Positions 1 to 10,559 of a stretch of 64,000 nt of DNA are shown in pieces. Both the position numbers and the translations under genes were made by a program. Every line of letters starts with the position of its first letter. The stretch's first letter is position 1. Under the pieces are notes generated by a model. It worked only from the letters and a program-made list of their open reading frames with translations, ran no database searches and had not been told where the DNA came from. This DNA comes from Lindgomyces ingoldianus (Eukaryota; Ascomycota; Dothideomycetes; Pleosporales; Lindgomycetaceae): the NCBI RefSeq assembly GCF_010093535.1, contig NW_022985201.1, positions 465,053-529,052 on the forward strand, written 5' to 3'.

Positions 1-1347
1 TAAACTTACTAATATTAAAGGAATCTAAGGATTCCTAGACTTTACTAGGTATATGTAAAGAATAGTTAAAAACTATTTAAAAATAGCTCTCTTACTTATA
101 AACACTATAATAATAAAAAGAATATAAAAGAAATTTATATAAACTTTAAACATAAATAAAGAATTTAAAGAATTAAAAAATGTAGTTACTAAAAAACTAG
201 TTATTAAAATGTACAACTTTAGTTTTAAAACTAAGGTTAATATAGACGCTTATAATAGAGCAGAAGAAGCAACCTTATATTAGAAATAAAAGAATAAATA
301 ATAGCACTCTATAGCCTACTATTTAGAAAAGTTCTTACTAAAAAAAAGTAAAAGCAAACATCTCTAACAAGAAATTAAAAGCTATAGTCGACACTTTAAG
401 AACTTAGTAAGTATAACTTATAAAAACTAGTAGATAAGTTAAGGTTTACTCTAACTATAAAAACCTAACAACTTTTATAATAATAAAGAAACTCTCTATA
501 AAACACATAAAATAGAGAATAGAATTAAGCTACTATAACTTTATTATTAAACACATATTTAGAGGTAATAATTACTAAGTAGATGCCTTAAGCTAATAAC
601 TAGACTATAAAAAAAGAAATAAAGAAGAAATAAATAACTTTATAATCTTTAAAAAAATAAGAACAGCTTAATATAATAAACTAGGACTTTATAAGATGTT
701 AGCAGTTCTAATAATTGCATAATAAAAATAAAAACACTTAATTAAGAAATACTATAAATCTCTAGCAATTAGCCACTCTACAATAGGTGCCCTAGTAAAA
801 AGAATAAAAAGAATGTACATATAAACACTTAAAGAACTAAAAACTATTTATAAAGAAATTTTAAAATAATATAACATGCTATAAACTATATAAAAAGCTA
901 TAAGTAATATAAGCACCTAAACAGCTATAAATTATAGTTATAATAGACTTTATTATAAGTTTTTTACTATTAAGAAAACCTAGATCTAAACAACTTTATA
1001 ATATAATAATAGTAGTATAATGTAAAATAACAAAGCTTGTGCATATATAGCCTTTAAAGAAGACTATAACAGCAAAAGAATTTCTTTATAAGTTAGAGAA
1101 AAAATTATATTTATACATAAATGTTTAGAAATAATAATATTAAATAAGAATAAACTCTTTATAAGCAAATTCTAGTAAATAATTATAGAAGAAATAGTAA
1201 TAGACTATAAGCTATTAACAGCATATTATTTATAAATAGATAGACAAACAAAACAAACAAACTAGACTCTAGAACAGTACTTAAGAAAATACGTCTCTCT
1301 AGAACAAGAAGACTAGGCTAGTTAGCTCTCTATAGCATAGTTAGCTC
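1..1347 (+). pseudogene. RIP-degraded Gypsy pol fragment (RNase H to integrase)
   Basis: Conceptual translation across stops reads as Ty3/Gypsy polyprotein. Near 1-120 there is a stretch like the end of reverse transcriptase (GIQGFLGF..Y), near 235-350 an RNase H-like stretch ending in IAYYLEKF, and near 1200-1347 an integrase core-like stretch ending in TNQTLEQYLRKYV followed by IAQLAL. Almost every break is a TAA or TAG where Gln is expected, which fits RIP. The left end is cut by the window edge and the right end by the LTR-1 element at 1353. It differs from Gypsy-2, -3 and -4 at the protein level, so it is probably a fourth lineage. Confidence 0.75.
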
Positions 1348-1352
1348 TTAAT

Positions 1353-1929
1353 TGTAACGGCACAGACAAGACAATAGGTCTAAATGCGGTAGGAATCCAC
1401 TTGTAACGATTCTCGTTCCATCTTAGGTCGCCCGGAACCTCCGGAAGGCCCCTGTATCGGCCCCGACCTCGACCTAGCCCCGACTCTGCCATGCCCCCTG
1501 CTGTACCCCTATTCCCTTATGTATTTAGTCGCACCTCGTCCCTGTAGCTAGCTTAGTAGTTTTCTAGTATCCTTTTGTACAAGGCCTATAGGTGTCAATG
1601 GCATTCCCAGGTTCAGAGTCCCCACGCACTCCTATATGCCTCTGAGTGGATTCCTACCGCATTCGGACCCATTGTCTTGCCTGCGCCGTTACACCACTTA
1701 GAGGCATATAGAAGTGCGTGGGGACTTAATAACCTAGGAATCTCATTAACACCTATAGGCCTTGGACAAAGGATATTAGAAAACTACTAAGCTAGCTACA
1801 GAGAAGAGGTGCGACTAAATACATAAGGGAATAGAGGTAACAGCAAGGGTTAAGGCTAGGTTAGGGTTAGGGCTAATACAGGGGCCTTTTAGGCTATCTA
1901 AGATAGAACAATTTATAAGGATTATTACA
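1353..1929 (-). mobile_element. LTR-1 long terminal repeat, split by a second LTR-1
   Basis: It begins TGTAACGGCACAG and ends ATTATTACA, the RIP-altered form of the GAATCGTTACA end seen in cleaner copies. It is interrupted after base 1401 by another LTR at 1402-1693 and resumes at 1699. A C-rich tract (TACCCTCCCCCCCTC) follows directly; its complement is a polypurine tract abutting the LTR, so this copy is on the minus strand. The preceding five bases are TTAAT; I did not find the matching duplication downstream. Confidence 0.75.
1402..1693 (+). mobile_element. Solo LTR of family LTR-1 nested in another LTR-1
   Basis: A 292-bp unit starts TGTAACGATTC and ends GCGCCGTTACA. It is flanked by the 5-bp direct repeat CCACT at 1397-1401 and 1694-1698, and the host LTR continues in register on both sides. 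It is the reverse complement of its host and clearly richer in G+C, so it suffered less RIP. No coding capacity. Confidence 0.85.
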
Positions 1930-3066
1930 CTACCCTCCCCCCCTCTGTAGACTAATAGTCTCTATTAGTAGGTAGAAGTATTGCTGTTATGTTCTCTGCC
2001 TTCTTAAAAACTAAAACTAGTCTAATTTAGCTAGGTGTCTTTGCTAAGTATTCCTTTACACTACTAGCAGTGTCCTCTAAACTAAATGCTACGCATACAG
2101 TTATTAATTATTAGGGTAGCAAGTGTAATTTGTTAATTAGAGATAATTTAGATAGAATAATAAAGTCTTTTTTATAGGTTCTTCTTTCTAGATTATACAC
2201 TGTAAGGTAGGCTACTATAGCTTTAAAAGAGTTTGCCTAGGTATGTTTAAAACTATAGTTTAGTACTTATAGGCTAGAAGAAAGCTTCTCTTATAGGTAG
2301 AACAACTAATCTAACTAGGATACTCTTTTTTTAATAGCTACACTAATAAAGCACGCTTTAAATGTAGAAAATACTTTCTTTTTATTTATCTTAAGAGTCT
2401 AAAACACTTATTATGCCTTAGTCTTTTACTAACTAGTAATAAAATAAGCTTATAAGAGCTTTATTATATCCTCTACACTTTTAAACTAAAACTAATCTAA
2501 TTTAACTAGGTATCCTAGCTCTAGTATTCCTTCGCGATACTAGCTGTGTGTCCCTATATTAATGCTATGCGTACACGCTTACTCTAATAGTAATCTAAAT
2601 TAATGTTAAGTCTATCTATAATAAAGGCTTGCTATTATTTAAACATAAGTTTTTTACTGTCTGTAAGAATCTTAATCTTAAGTGTACATTTAGTAAGGTA
2701 GATTTACTAGGTCTAAGAGGTGCCTAAAAAGTCTCTTACACTTAAAGTAGTAAGAGTAGTATAAAGTGTTATTAAGAATAATTAAGTAGTTAGTAGAGGT
2801 TAACTAGTAGTTCTTAGCTAGATTAGCTACTTAAGCTATACTTATAATTATGTAATCTAATTATTAATAAATATACTGCTAGAGGTTAACTCTAAATTAG
2901 GTAGAAGTATAGCTTTAGATGCTGCAGAAGCAGGTTTAGCTATTAACATAGATTATTAATTAACTCTAGAGAGCTTGCCTTAGCTAAAGTATATTTTAAT
3001 TCTAGAATTAAAGAGTAGTTAGTTAGACATTAGCAGTTGCCTCTAATTTTAATAAGTTATTAGTAG
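1930..3066 (-). repeat. Internal region of LTR-1 element, AT-rich, non-coding
   Basis: This starts at the C-rich tract beside the LTR and shares long stretches with the internal regions at 3356, 5271 and 26810, for example around 1995-2100. A second related stretch begins near 2470, so the segment seems to hold a diverged duplication or extra insertion between 2190 and 2460. No protein similarity was recognised in any frame. Confidence 0.5.
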
Positions 3067-3355
3067 TGTAACAGCACAGGCAAGACAATATGTCTAAATG
3101 CAGTAAGAATCTACTTAGAGGCATATAAAAGTGCGTAGGGACTCTAAACCTAGGAATGCTATTAACACCTATAGGCCTTGTATAAAAGGATATTAGAAAA
3201 CTACTAAGCTAGCTACAGAGGCAAGGTGCGACTAAATACATAAGGGAATAGAGGTAACAGTAGAGGTTAGGGCTAAGTTAGGGTTAGAGCTAATACAAGG
3301 GGCTTCTAGAGGTTCTAGGACGCCTAAGATAGAATAATTTATAAGAATTATTACA
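3067..3355 (-). mobile_element. LTR-1 long terminal repeat
   Basis: It starts TGTAACAGCACAGG and ends ATTATTACA, 289 bp, with the same C-rich tract following. It lies between two internal regions, giving an LTR-internal-LTR-internal order that fits tandem growth by recombination between LTRs. Confidence 0.75.
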
Positions 3356-4417
3356 TAACCCCCCCCTCTGTAGACTAATATTTCTTATTAGTAGTAGTTA
3401 TAGTATAAAGTATTACTATTATATTTTTTATATTTTTAAACTAAAACTAGTCTAATTTAGCTAGGTATTCTTACTAAGTATTTTTTACACTACTAGCAGT
3501 GTTCTCTACACTAAACGCTATGTGCGCCTGTTCTAATAGTAATCTATATAGATATCTAGCTTATTAATAATTAAGACTTACTTTTTATTTCTTACTATCT
3601 ATATAGTTATTAATCTTAGTTATGTGTGTAAAATAGTAACATTTAAGTGTTATTAAAAGTGCTTTAAAGGTCTCTTACTATAAAGTAGCTGTAATAATTC
3701 TTATTCTATCTTAAGTTACCTAGGACCTATCTAAAGAGTCTCTATATTAGCTTTAACTCTAGCTTAACTCTAACTTAACCTAGCTCTAACTTTGCTCTGC
3801 TCTCTACTATTACCTCTATTCTCTTATGTATTTAGTTACACCTTGCTCTAATAGCTAGCTTAGTAGTTTTTTAATATCTTTTTATATAAGGCCTATAGGT
3901 GTTAATAGCATTCCTAGGTTTAGAGTCCCCACGCACTTCTATATGCCTCTAAGTAGATTCCTACCGCATTTAGACCTATTGTCTTACCTGCGCTGTTATA
4001 GTAGCAGTAGTAATTTAAAGTATTATTAAAAGTAATTTAGTAGTTAATTAAAGTCTATTAGAACATGTTACTGTGCATTAACTCTAGAGTTAGAAAGTAG
4101 TTAGTTAGCTATTAGTAGTTACCTTTAATTCTAATAAGTTATTAGTAGTTTTTAAGTTTCTACTTTAGCGCACTCTTTATAGCTTTTTTAAAAGTAATTT
4201 TAATTATAAGAGATAAAAAGTTTTAAACTTAAAAGCTTTAGTTAACTAAAAGTTAATAAGATCTAGTCTATAAACTAAATAGTTTAATATAATAGTATGT
4301 AAGTATTATAACCTAAACTAAATTAGACATGTTTTAGAGCTTAAACATAGTTAAATAAATACTTAGTGTAATATTATAATAAAGCTGTTACTAGTAAAAG
4401 TAAGTTTTTTAATATAA
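3356..4417 (-). repeat. LTR-1 internal region carrying a nested solo LTR
   Basis: It starts at the C-rich tract and ends in the stretch just before the next LTR (AAGTAAGTTTTTTAATATAA). The solo LTR at 3690-4000 interrupts it. Without that insertion it matches the internal region at 26810-27908 closely, allowing for transitions. Confidence 0.65.
3690..4000 (+). mobile_element. Solo LTR-1 nested in LTR-1 internal region
   Basis: A 311-bp unit starts TGTAATAATTC and ends GCGCTGTTATA, a RIP-altered GTTACA. It is flanked by the 5-bp duplication GTAGC at 3685-3689 and 4001-4005. It is opposite in strand to its host. The same insertion at the same site recurs at 5607. Confidence 0.85.
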
Positions 4418-4706
4418 TATAACAGCATAGGCAAGATAATAGGTCTAAATGCAGTAAAAATCTACTTAAAGGCATATAGAAGTGTGTAGGAACTTAGAAC
4501 CTAGAAATGCTATTAACACCTATAGGCCTTATATAAAAAGATATTAGAAAACTACTAAGCTAGCTATAAAAGTAAAGTGCAACTAAATACATAAAGAAAT
4601 AAAAGTAATAGTAAAAGTTAGAGCTAGGTTAAAGTTAAAGCTAATATAAAGGCCTTCTAAAAGTTCTAGAACGCCTAAGATAAAATAATTTATAAAAATT
4701 ATTATA
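4418..4706 (-). mobile_element. LTR-1 long terminal repeat, heavily RIP-altered
   Basis: It starts TATAACAGCATAGG, where even the terminal TG has become TA, and ends ATTATTATA. It is followed not by the usual C-rich tract but by the middle of an internal region, so a deletion removed the proximal internal part. Confidence 0.7.
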
Positions 4707-4981
4707 AGTAGTTTTTAAGTTTCTACCTTAGCACACTTTTTATAACTTTTTTAAAGGCAATTTTAATTATAAAGAATAGAAAGTTTTAAACTTAAAAGCT
4801 TTAGTTAATAAAAAGTTTCTAAAATTCTATTTATAAACTAAATAGTTTAATATAACAGTGTGTAAGTATTATAACTTAAACTAAATTAAACATGTTTTAA
4901 AGCTTAAACATAGTTAAATAAATAAATAGTGTAATATTATTAATAAGGCTGTTACTAGTAAAAGTAAGTTTTTTAATATAA
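4707..4981 (-). repeat. Truncated LTR-1 internal region
   Basis: This matches only the distal 275 bp of the internal region, the stretch at 4144-4417. It joins two LTRs and shows that this repeat unit lost its proximal part. Confidence 0.65.
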
Positions 4982-5270
4982 TGTAACAGCATAGGCAAGA
5001 TAATAGGTCTAAATATAGTAAAAATCTACTTAGAGGCATATAAAAGTACATAGAGACTTAATAACCTAGGAATCTTATTAACACCTATAGGCTTTATATA
5101 AAGGATATTAGAAAACTACTAAGCTAGCTACAAAGAAGAGGTGCAACTAAATATATAAGAGAATAGAGGTAACAGCAGAGGTTAGAGCTAGGTTAGGGTT
5201 AGAGCTAATACAGGGTCCTTCTAGAGGTTCTAGAACGCCTAAGATAGAATAATTTATAAGAATTATTACA
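4982..5270 (-). mobile_element. LTR-1 long terminal repeat
   Basis: It starts TGTAACAGCATAGG, ends AATTATTACA and is 289 bp long, with the C-rich tract following at once. Confidence 0.75.
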
Positions 5271-5819
5271 CTACCCCCCTCTCTATAGACTAATAGTCCT
5301 TATTAGTAGTAGTTATAGTATAAATTATTACTATTATGTTCTTTACATTCTTAAACTAAAACTAGTCTAATTTAGCTAGGTGTTCTTACTAAGTATTTTT
5401 TTTACACTGCTAGCAGTATTCTCTACACTAAACGCTATGTACGCCTGTTCTAATAGTAATCTATATAAATGTCTAGCCTGTTAATAATTAAAACTTACTT
5501 TTTATTTCTTACTATTTCTGTAGTTATTAATCTTAGTTATGTGTTTAAAATAGTAACATTTAAGTATTATTAAAAGTGCTTTAAAAGTCTCTTACTATAA
5601 AGTAGCTGTAATAATTCTTATTCTATCTTAAGTTACCTAGAACCTATCTAAAGGGTCTCTATATTAGCTCTAACTTTAGCTTAACTCTAACTTAACCTAG
5701 CCCTAACTCTGCTCTACTCTCTACTGTTACCTCTATTCTCTTATGTATTTAGTTGCACTTTACCTCTATAGCTAGCTTAGTAGTTTTCTAATATTCTTTT
5801 ATATAAGGCCTATAGGTGT
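5271..5819 (-). repeat. LTR-1 internal region with the same nested LTR, cut by a foldback element
   Basis: The sequence parallels 3356-3900 base for base apart from transitions. It includes a plus-strand LTR-1 starting at 5607 after GTAGC, the site used at 3690. The nested LTR stops at 5819-5821, where the FB element begins at a TA; its remainder was not found after the FB element. Confidence 0.65.
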
Positions 5820-5821
5820 TA

Positions 5822-6921
5822 ACGTACTTCACAGGCAAGTTGCTCACACACCTAAGTTGCTTACTTTTGCTAAGACCCTACTAAACCACCCTTTTTACAC
5901 TAATGCATTCTCTATAACACTACTTAGACGCGCTAAAAGAACATTAGATACAGCTTACACTTTAAGCTTTTAAACAAAACATAAAACTTTTAAAGAAATA
6001 TGCTATAGCTATATATAAAGTTTTATAAAAGATAATAAATAACTATAGCACTAGACAACTTTTATAAGCTAATTCTACAGCTAAATTATAAAAGCTAGGT
6101 AATAAAAAAGAGCAGGTAATTATTAAGACTATACTTAAGCTATATGCGTAAGAAATTTCCTCTTAAATAGTATTTATAGCTAATATAGCTAATTCTTTAC
6201 ACGCTAAGCGTAATCTAGGCTATATTTATATAAACTAGCCTAGTATGTTTATAAAGTGTTATTTAAAGCTTAAAGTAAAGTTTTAAGCGCAAGTATAGTT
6301 AAAAGATATTTAGCTAGTTATAAACTCTATCTTACTAAAGTTATACATGTTATTATCCTAGATGCTATACTTAGCTTTAATATTCTTTATAAGGCTAAAC
6401 CTGCTTTAAATTACTCTAAGACTTTTATAAAAAGCTTTTTTATAGTTATACTTACACTTAAATATTACTTTAAGCTTTAAATAACACTTTATAAACATAC
6501 TAGGCTAGTTTATGTAAACATAGCCTAGATTACGCTTAGCGTGTAAAGAATTAGCTATATTAGCTATAAATGCTATTTAAGGGGAAATTCCTTGCGTATA
6601 TAGCTTAAGTATAGTCTTAATAATTACCTACTTCTTTTTATTACCTAGCCTTTATAATTTAGCTATAGAATTAGCTTATAAAAGTTATCTAGTGCTATAG
6701 TTATTTATTATCTTTTATAAAACCTTATATATAGCTATAGCATATTTTTTTAAGAGTTTTATGTCTTATTTAAAAGCTTAAAGTGTAAGCTGTATCTAAC
6801 ATTCTTTTAGCGCGTCTAAGTAGTGCTATAGGGAATGCATTAGTGTAGAAAGGGTGGTTTAGTAGGGTCTTAGCAAAAGTAAGCAACTTAGGTGTGTAAG
6901 CAACTTGCCTGTAAAGTACGT
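5822..6921 (-). mobile_element. FB1: 1100-bp foldback element derived from a Fot1-like transposon
   Basis: It starts ACGTACTTCACAGG, ends CCTGTAAAGTACGT, and is flanked by TA at 5820-5821 and 6922-6923. About the first 490 bp and the last 490 bp are inverted copies of each other, leaving a central loop of roughly 120 bp. Read on the minus strand, each arm carries the 5' part of a Fot1/pogo transposase gene (HTH-CENPB region with a stretch like SMFIKRYLELK). The loop carries the start of the DDE region (YNF, from an original YNFDE). It can encode no full transposase, so it must have moved in trans. Open frames here are RIP remnants. Confidence 0.85.
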
Positions 6922-7224
6922 TATACGCTTTAATTATTATTTCTATAAGATTGTTTTTCTGCTCTTTATACAGCTTAAGAGACAAACTATGATTAGCTTA
7001 ACTCTCTTCCTTTCTCTTGTAAGCCTCTAGTAGGACTGTACATCCTATCCTAACTTATCCTTACTACCGACATCCTGATATAACCTAGGCCCGCGCACCT
7101 AATGCACGTCCTCATTAGCACGTGACTAGTAAGTGGATATTGTAACAGCACCTTAGGTGTGTAAGCAACTCGCCTGTAAAGTACGTTATGTAAACTTGCT
7201 CTATTTCTTCTTTAACACTCTATA
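6922..7224. other. Short unassigned stretch with a Fot/FB end fragment
   Basis: About 300 bp lie between FB1 and Gypsy-4. At 7151-7185 there is a right-hand terminal piece of an FB/Fot-C element ending AAAGTACGT before TA. The stretch 7030-7135 has less AT and looks like an LTR remnant, but I could not assign it. It probably marks an old rearrangement or deletion. Confidence 0.4.
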
Positions 7225-7542
7225 TGTCACGATTGTGCACGAGTAAGGTTATAGAGCTTCACAGAGGTCTAGTTTAATTACTACGTGAGGTATTATAGTA
7301 GGTACAAGACGTTGTGTGAGGAACAGGAAGGTTTAGAAAAAAATTAGTAATTAAATACTTAGCTTAAAAGTCTAAGCACTTTAGGTATAAATTAAGCCTA
7401 TTTTAGGTTTAGTTAGTGTTAAAGCAGTTTATGCTTAAGTTTATATCTATGTTATATTGTGTTTATGTTAGACATGCACTAATAATACTCTAGTACACAT
7501 CTAATACAGTTATGTCTAGGATCTAGAGAGAATACTGTAACA
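7225..7542 (-). repeat. Gypsy-4 outer copy, left LTR (its 3' LTR)
   Basis: 318 bp, starting TGTCACGATTGTGCAC and ending GAATACTGTAACA. It is adjoined at 7543 by a C-rich tract, the complement of the polypurine tract. It is the reverse complement of the inner copy's LTRs. Confidence 0.88.
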
Positions 7543-8796
7543 GTACCCTCCCTCTTATTAAAAAAAGAATCCTTTACATTAGTAGTTCTAGCATTAAGTT
7601 GTTTTTATTAGAGTACAAGTTTAGTTTAAATAGGTATTAGGCGTAGAATTAGGTTACTGTAGAGTTTTTTTACAGAGCTTCTGCAGGTTCCTATAACAGT
7701 TTGTTGTATCTAGTCTATTTTATAAAGTATTTATAGATATGTTTTTTTTTATTAAACTAAATCTATTTAATGTTTTCTATAACATATTTTAGTTTATTAT
7801 TTATAATAATAAGTTTAGGTAGCAGGTTTAGCTATCTAGGTAGATAGTTAGATTTAGAGGCTGCTTAGTGTAGCAACAATACGTAGAACACAGGGTGTAT
7901 CTTTATGCTGTTAGGTAGGATTAATTAGTAAGTATGTAATAAGACTATATAAGCTACTATAAAGAGGCTAAAGTTTTTCTAATTAAGTTTTTTTAATTAT
8001 TAGTTTATTTAAATATTTCTAGCGTCTAGCTAGACCTTCTTGCTAGCTGCATACGCAGGGGCAAAGGTTTAAAATTAGTTTATATACTTTTATTAAAAAG
8101 CTTAAGCCTATATAAGCTCTTTATAAATATATTTAGATATATTTTAGATTTTATTAATAAGTTTATTTATGTCTATTACTTATACAGATTAATAAGTTAG
8201 TTAAGGGGTATTTATAAGTAGTTTAAATTCTATTTAGGGGTAGTATCTATAGTTTGCTAAAAATAGGGATACTTATGTTAATTTAGATGTTATGTTATTA
8301 GCTTTAAACTATGCTATAGCTAACTATTTTACTTAGTTATCTTACTAGTAGTTTATATACACTTATAGGACTTATTTTATTACAGTGTTTATGTTTTTAG
8401 TCTAGCTGTTAGTCTCTAGGTAAAAAGCTGTAGATAGATAGAGGACAATTTAGAGCTATTTACAGAGTTTGTCCTAAAAGGCTAAGACAAACTATGTACC
8501 TCTATTTAATATAATTATGTTAGGCAGGCTATAGTAAACCTATACATATTAGTAGAATAACTAGGCTATATTAGGGGCAGTTATAGAGGAACATAGTATT
8601 AGGTGTTAATACTTAGTTAAGTAATTAACAACTACTATAATATTTATATACCCTTTAGATAGGAGTAGGTCTACAACAAAATTAATTAATATGTCTTTTT
8701 AAGCTTATTTAGAGATTAGAAGTAGTTTAAGCAGGCTATTATACCTTTCTTAAGAGGCCTTTACTTTACAGTAAGTATAGCAACATAATACGTATT

Positions 8797-9114
8797 TGTC
8801 ACAGTATCCTCTCTAGATCCCAGACATAACTATATTAGACGTGTACTAGAGTATTATTAGTGCACGTCTAACATAAACATAACATAACATAGACATAAAC
8901 TTAAGCATAAACTGCTTTAACACTAACTAAACCTAAAACAGGCTTAATTTATACCTAAAGCGCTTAGACTTCTAAGCTAAGTATTTAATTACTAATTTTC
9001 TTTTAAACTTTTCTATTCCTTACATAATGTCTTGTACCTACTATAATACCTTATGTAGTAATTAAACTAGACTTTTATAAAGCTCTATAACCTTACTTGT
9101 GCATAATTATAACA
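8797..9114 (+). repeat. Gypsy-4 inner copy, 5' LTR
   Basis: 318 bp, starting TGTCACAGTATCC and ending ATTATAACA. It differs from the 3' LTR by transitions only as far as I compared them. Confidence 0.88.
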
Positions 9115-10559
9115 TTATGTTATGTTAAAACTCTAGCTAAGAATAGCCTCTAAATCTAATCTAATAAGCTTAGTACTTACATAACTTTAAGCTATTAAAG
9201 TAAGCTAAGAAGCCTTTTAAAAAGCGCTTACTTTATAAAAAAGCTACTATATTATAAGCTTTAAAGCTTTTTAAAAGGACTTTAAAAAACAGCTTTATAT
9301 TATTAAGTAGTCTATTTCTGCTTTAACTTTTGTTATAGTAGTAAAAACTAAGAACTTACTAGCCTTAAAGCTTACCTAGAAGTCTAAAAATAGCTTAACT
9401 TTTTTCTACTTAACACTACTTATAACTTATAACTTTTCTAACTTAGTAATAAAATCTAACTAACTCCTTAATCCTCTACTATTTAATAGAAAATAAAAAG
9501 ACCTACCTTTTTTTCTACATAAGCTTTAATATAAACTTAAAAGAAATGTAGACTAATTCCTCTTTAAACACTTTTAGTTACTATATGCCTATTTTTAACT
9601 TAACTATAATATAACAGCCTTAATTAACTTACTAATAAATAAAAATATTATTAACTTAGATTAATTTATAGCATTTTTATAAGTAACTTATAAAAACCTA
9701 AATAAAAAGTTAACAGCTCTAAGTTACCTAAACACTTTATAATAAAGAAAAAAAAGCTTTACTTTACACTTTACTAAGTTCTACTAACTTGCATTTAATA
9801 TAAGCCTAAATAAGATAAGTTTAATTACAGCCTTATATAACTCTCTCTTAACTAAACTATAACGCGCTATAGTAGGAGAACCCCTTCTAAACAACCTTAA
9901 TGCGTATGCAAACCTAATTGCTACCTATAATAATAATATAAGGTTCTTCTCTATACAAGCTCTAATACGCCCTTAAACTAGCGCAGTTACAAATAAGAAC
10001 TTTAATGTAATAAAAATTAATTTAAATTATGCTTTAGTTAGTTTTAAAAAGTGTAAAAATTATAAAAAAAAAAGTTAATGCTTTAAGTGTAGTAAGCATA
10101 GTTATATTTTTTAAAACTACTTTATTCCTCTTTTTTAAGTCTGCGTAAGTAGCGCTGCTAGCACTTATTAAAAATTCTTACTATTTTAATTTTATTTTTA
10201 TAAAGGCTTTAACTTATATTTAAGCCCTAATTTTTCTTACTACTTTTAACATAGCTACAGCTATAGCAGTAGAAGCCTGTAAAAAGGCTTGTTCTAGGGC
10301 TAAGTTGCCTCTTAGAACTAATTTAACACTAGATCTCTACTAACTTATAGGCTAAGTCCCCTACTAATAACTAAAAGTACTAAGTTAATATTTTTATATA
10401 TTTATAATAAAAAACTATATTAGCTCTAATATAAGCTTTTATTAACTTAAGAGTAAATAGCATAAGTTACATTAATAAAAAACTAGTGTATAAACTAAAT
10501 CTTTAATTAACACTACTTACTTAAATAATTTACTTAACTAGATTTAATAAAAAATAACT
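9115..10559 (+). pseudogene. Gypsy-4 5' leader and gag pseudogene
   Basis: The order places gag between the 5' LTR and protease. Translation across stops gives a Lys- and Leu-rich, gag-like sequence, with Cys/His spacing near 10050-10110 suggesting a degraded zinc knuckle. I could not identify a primer-binding site with confidence. Confidence 0.55.
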
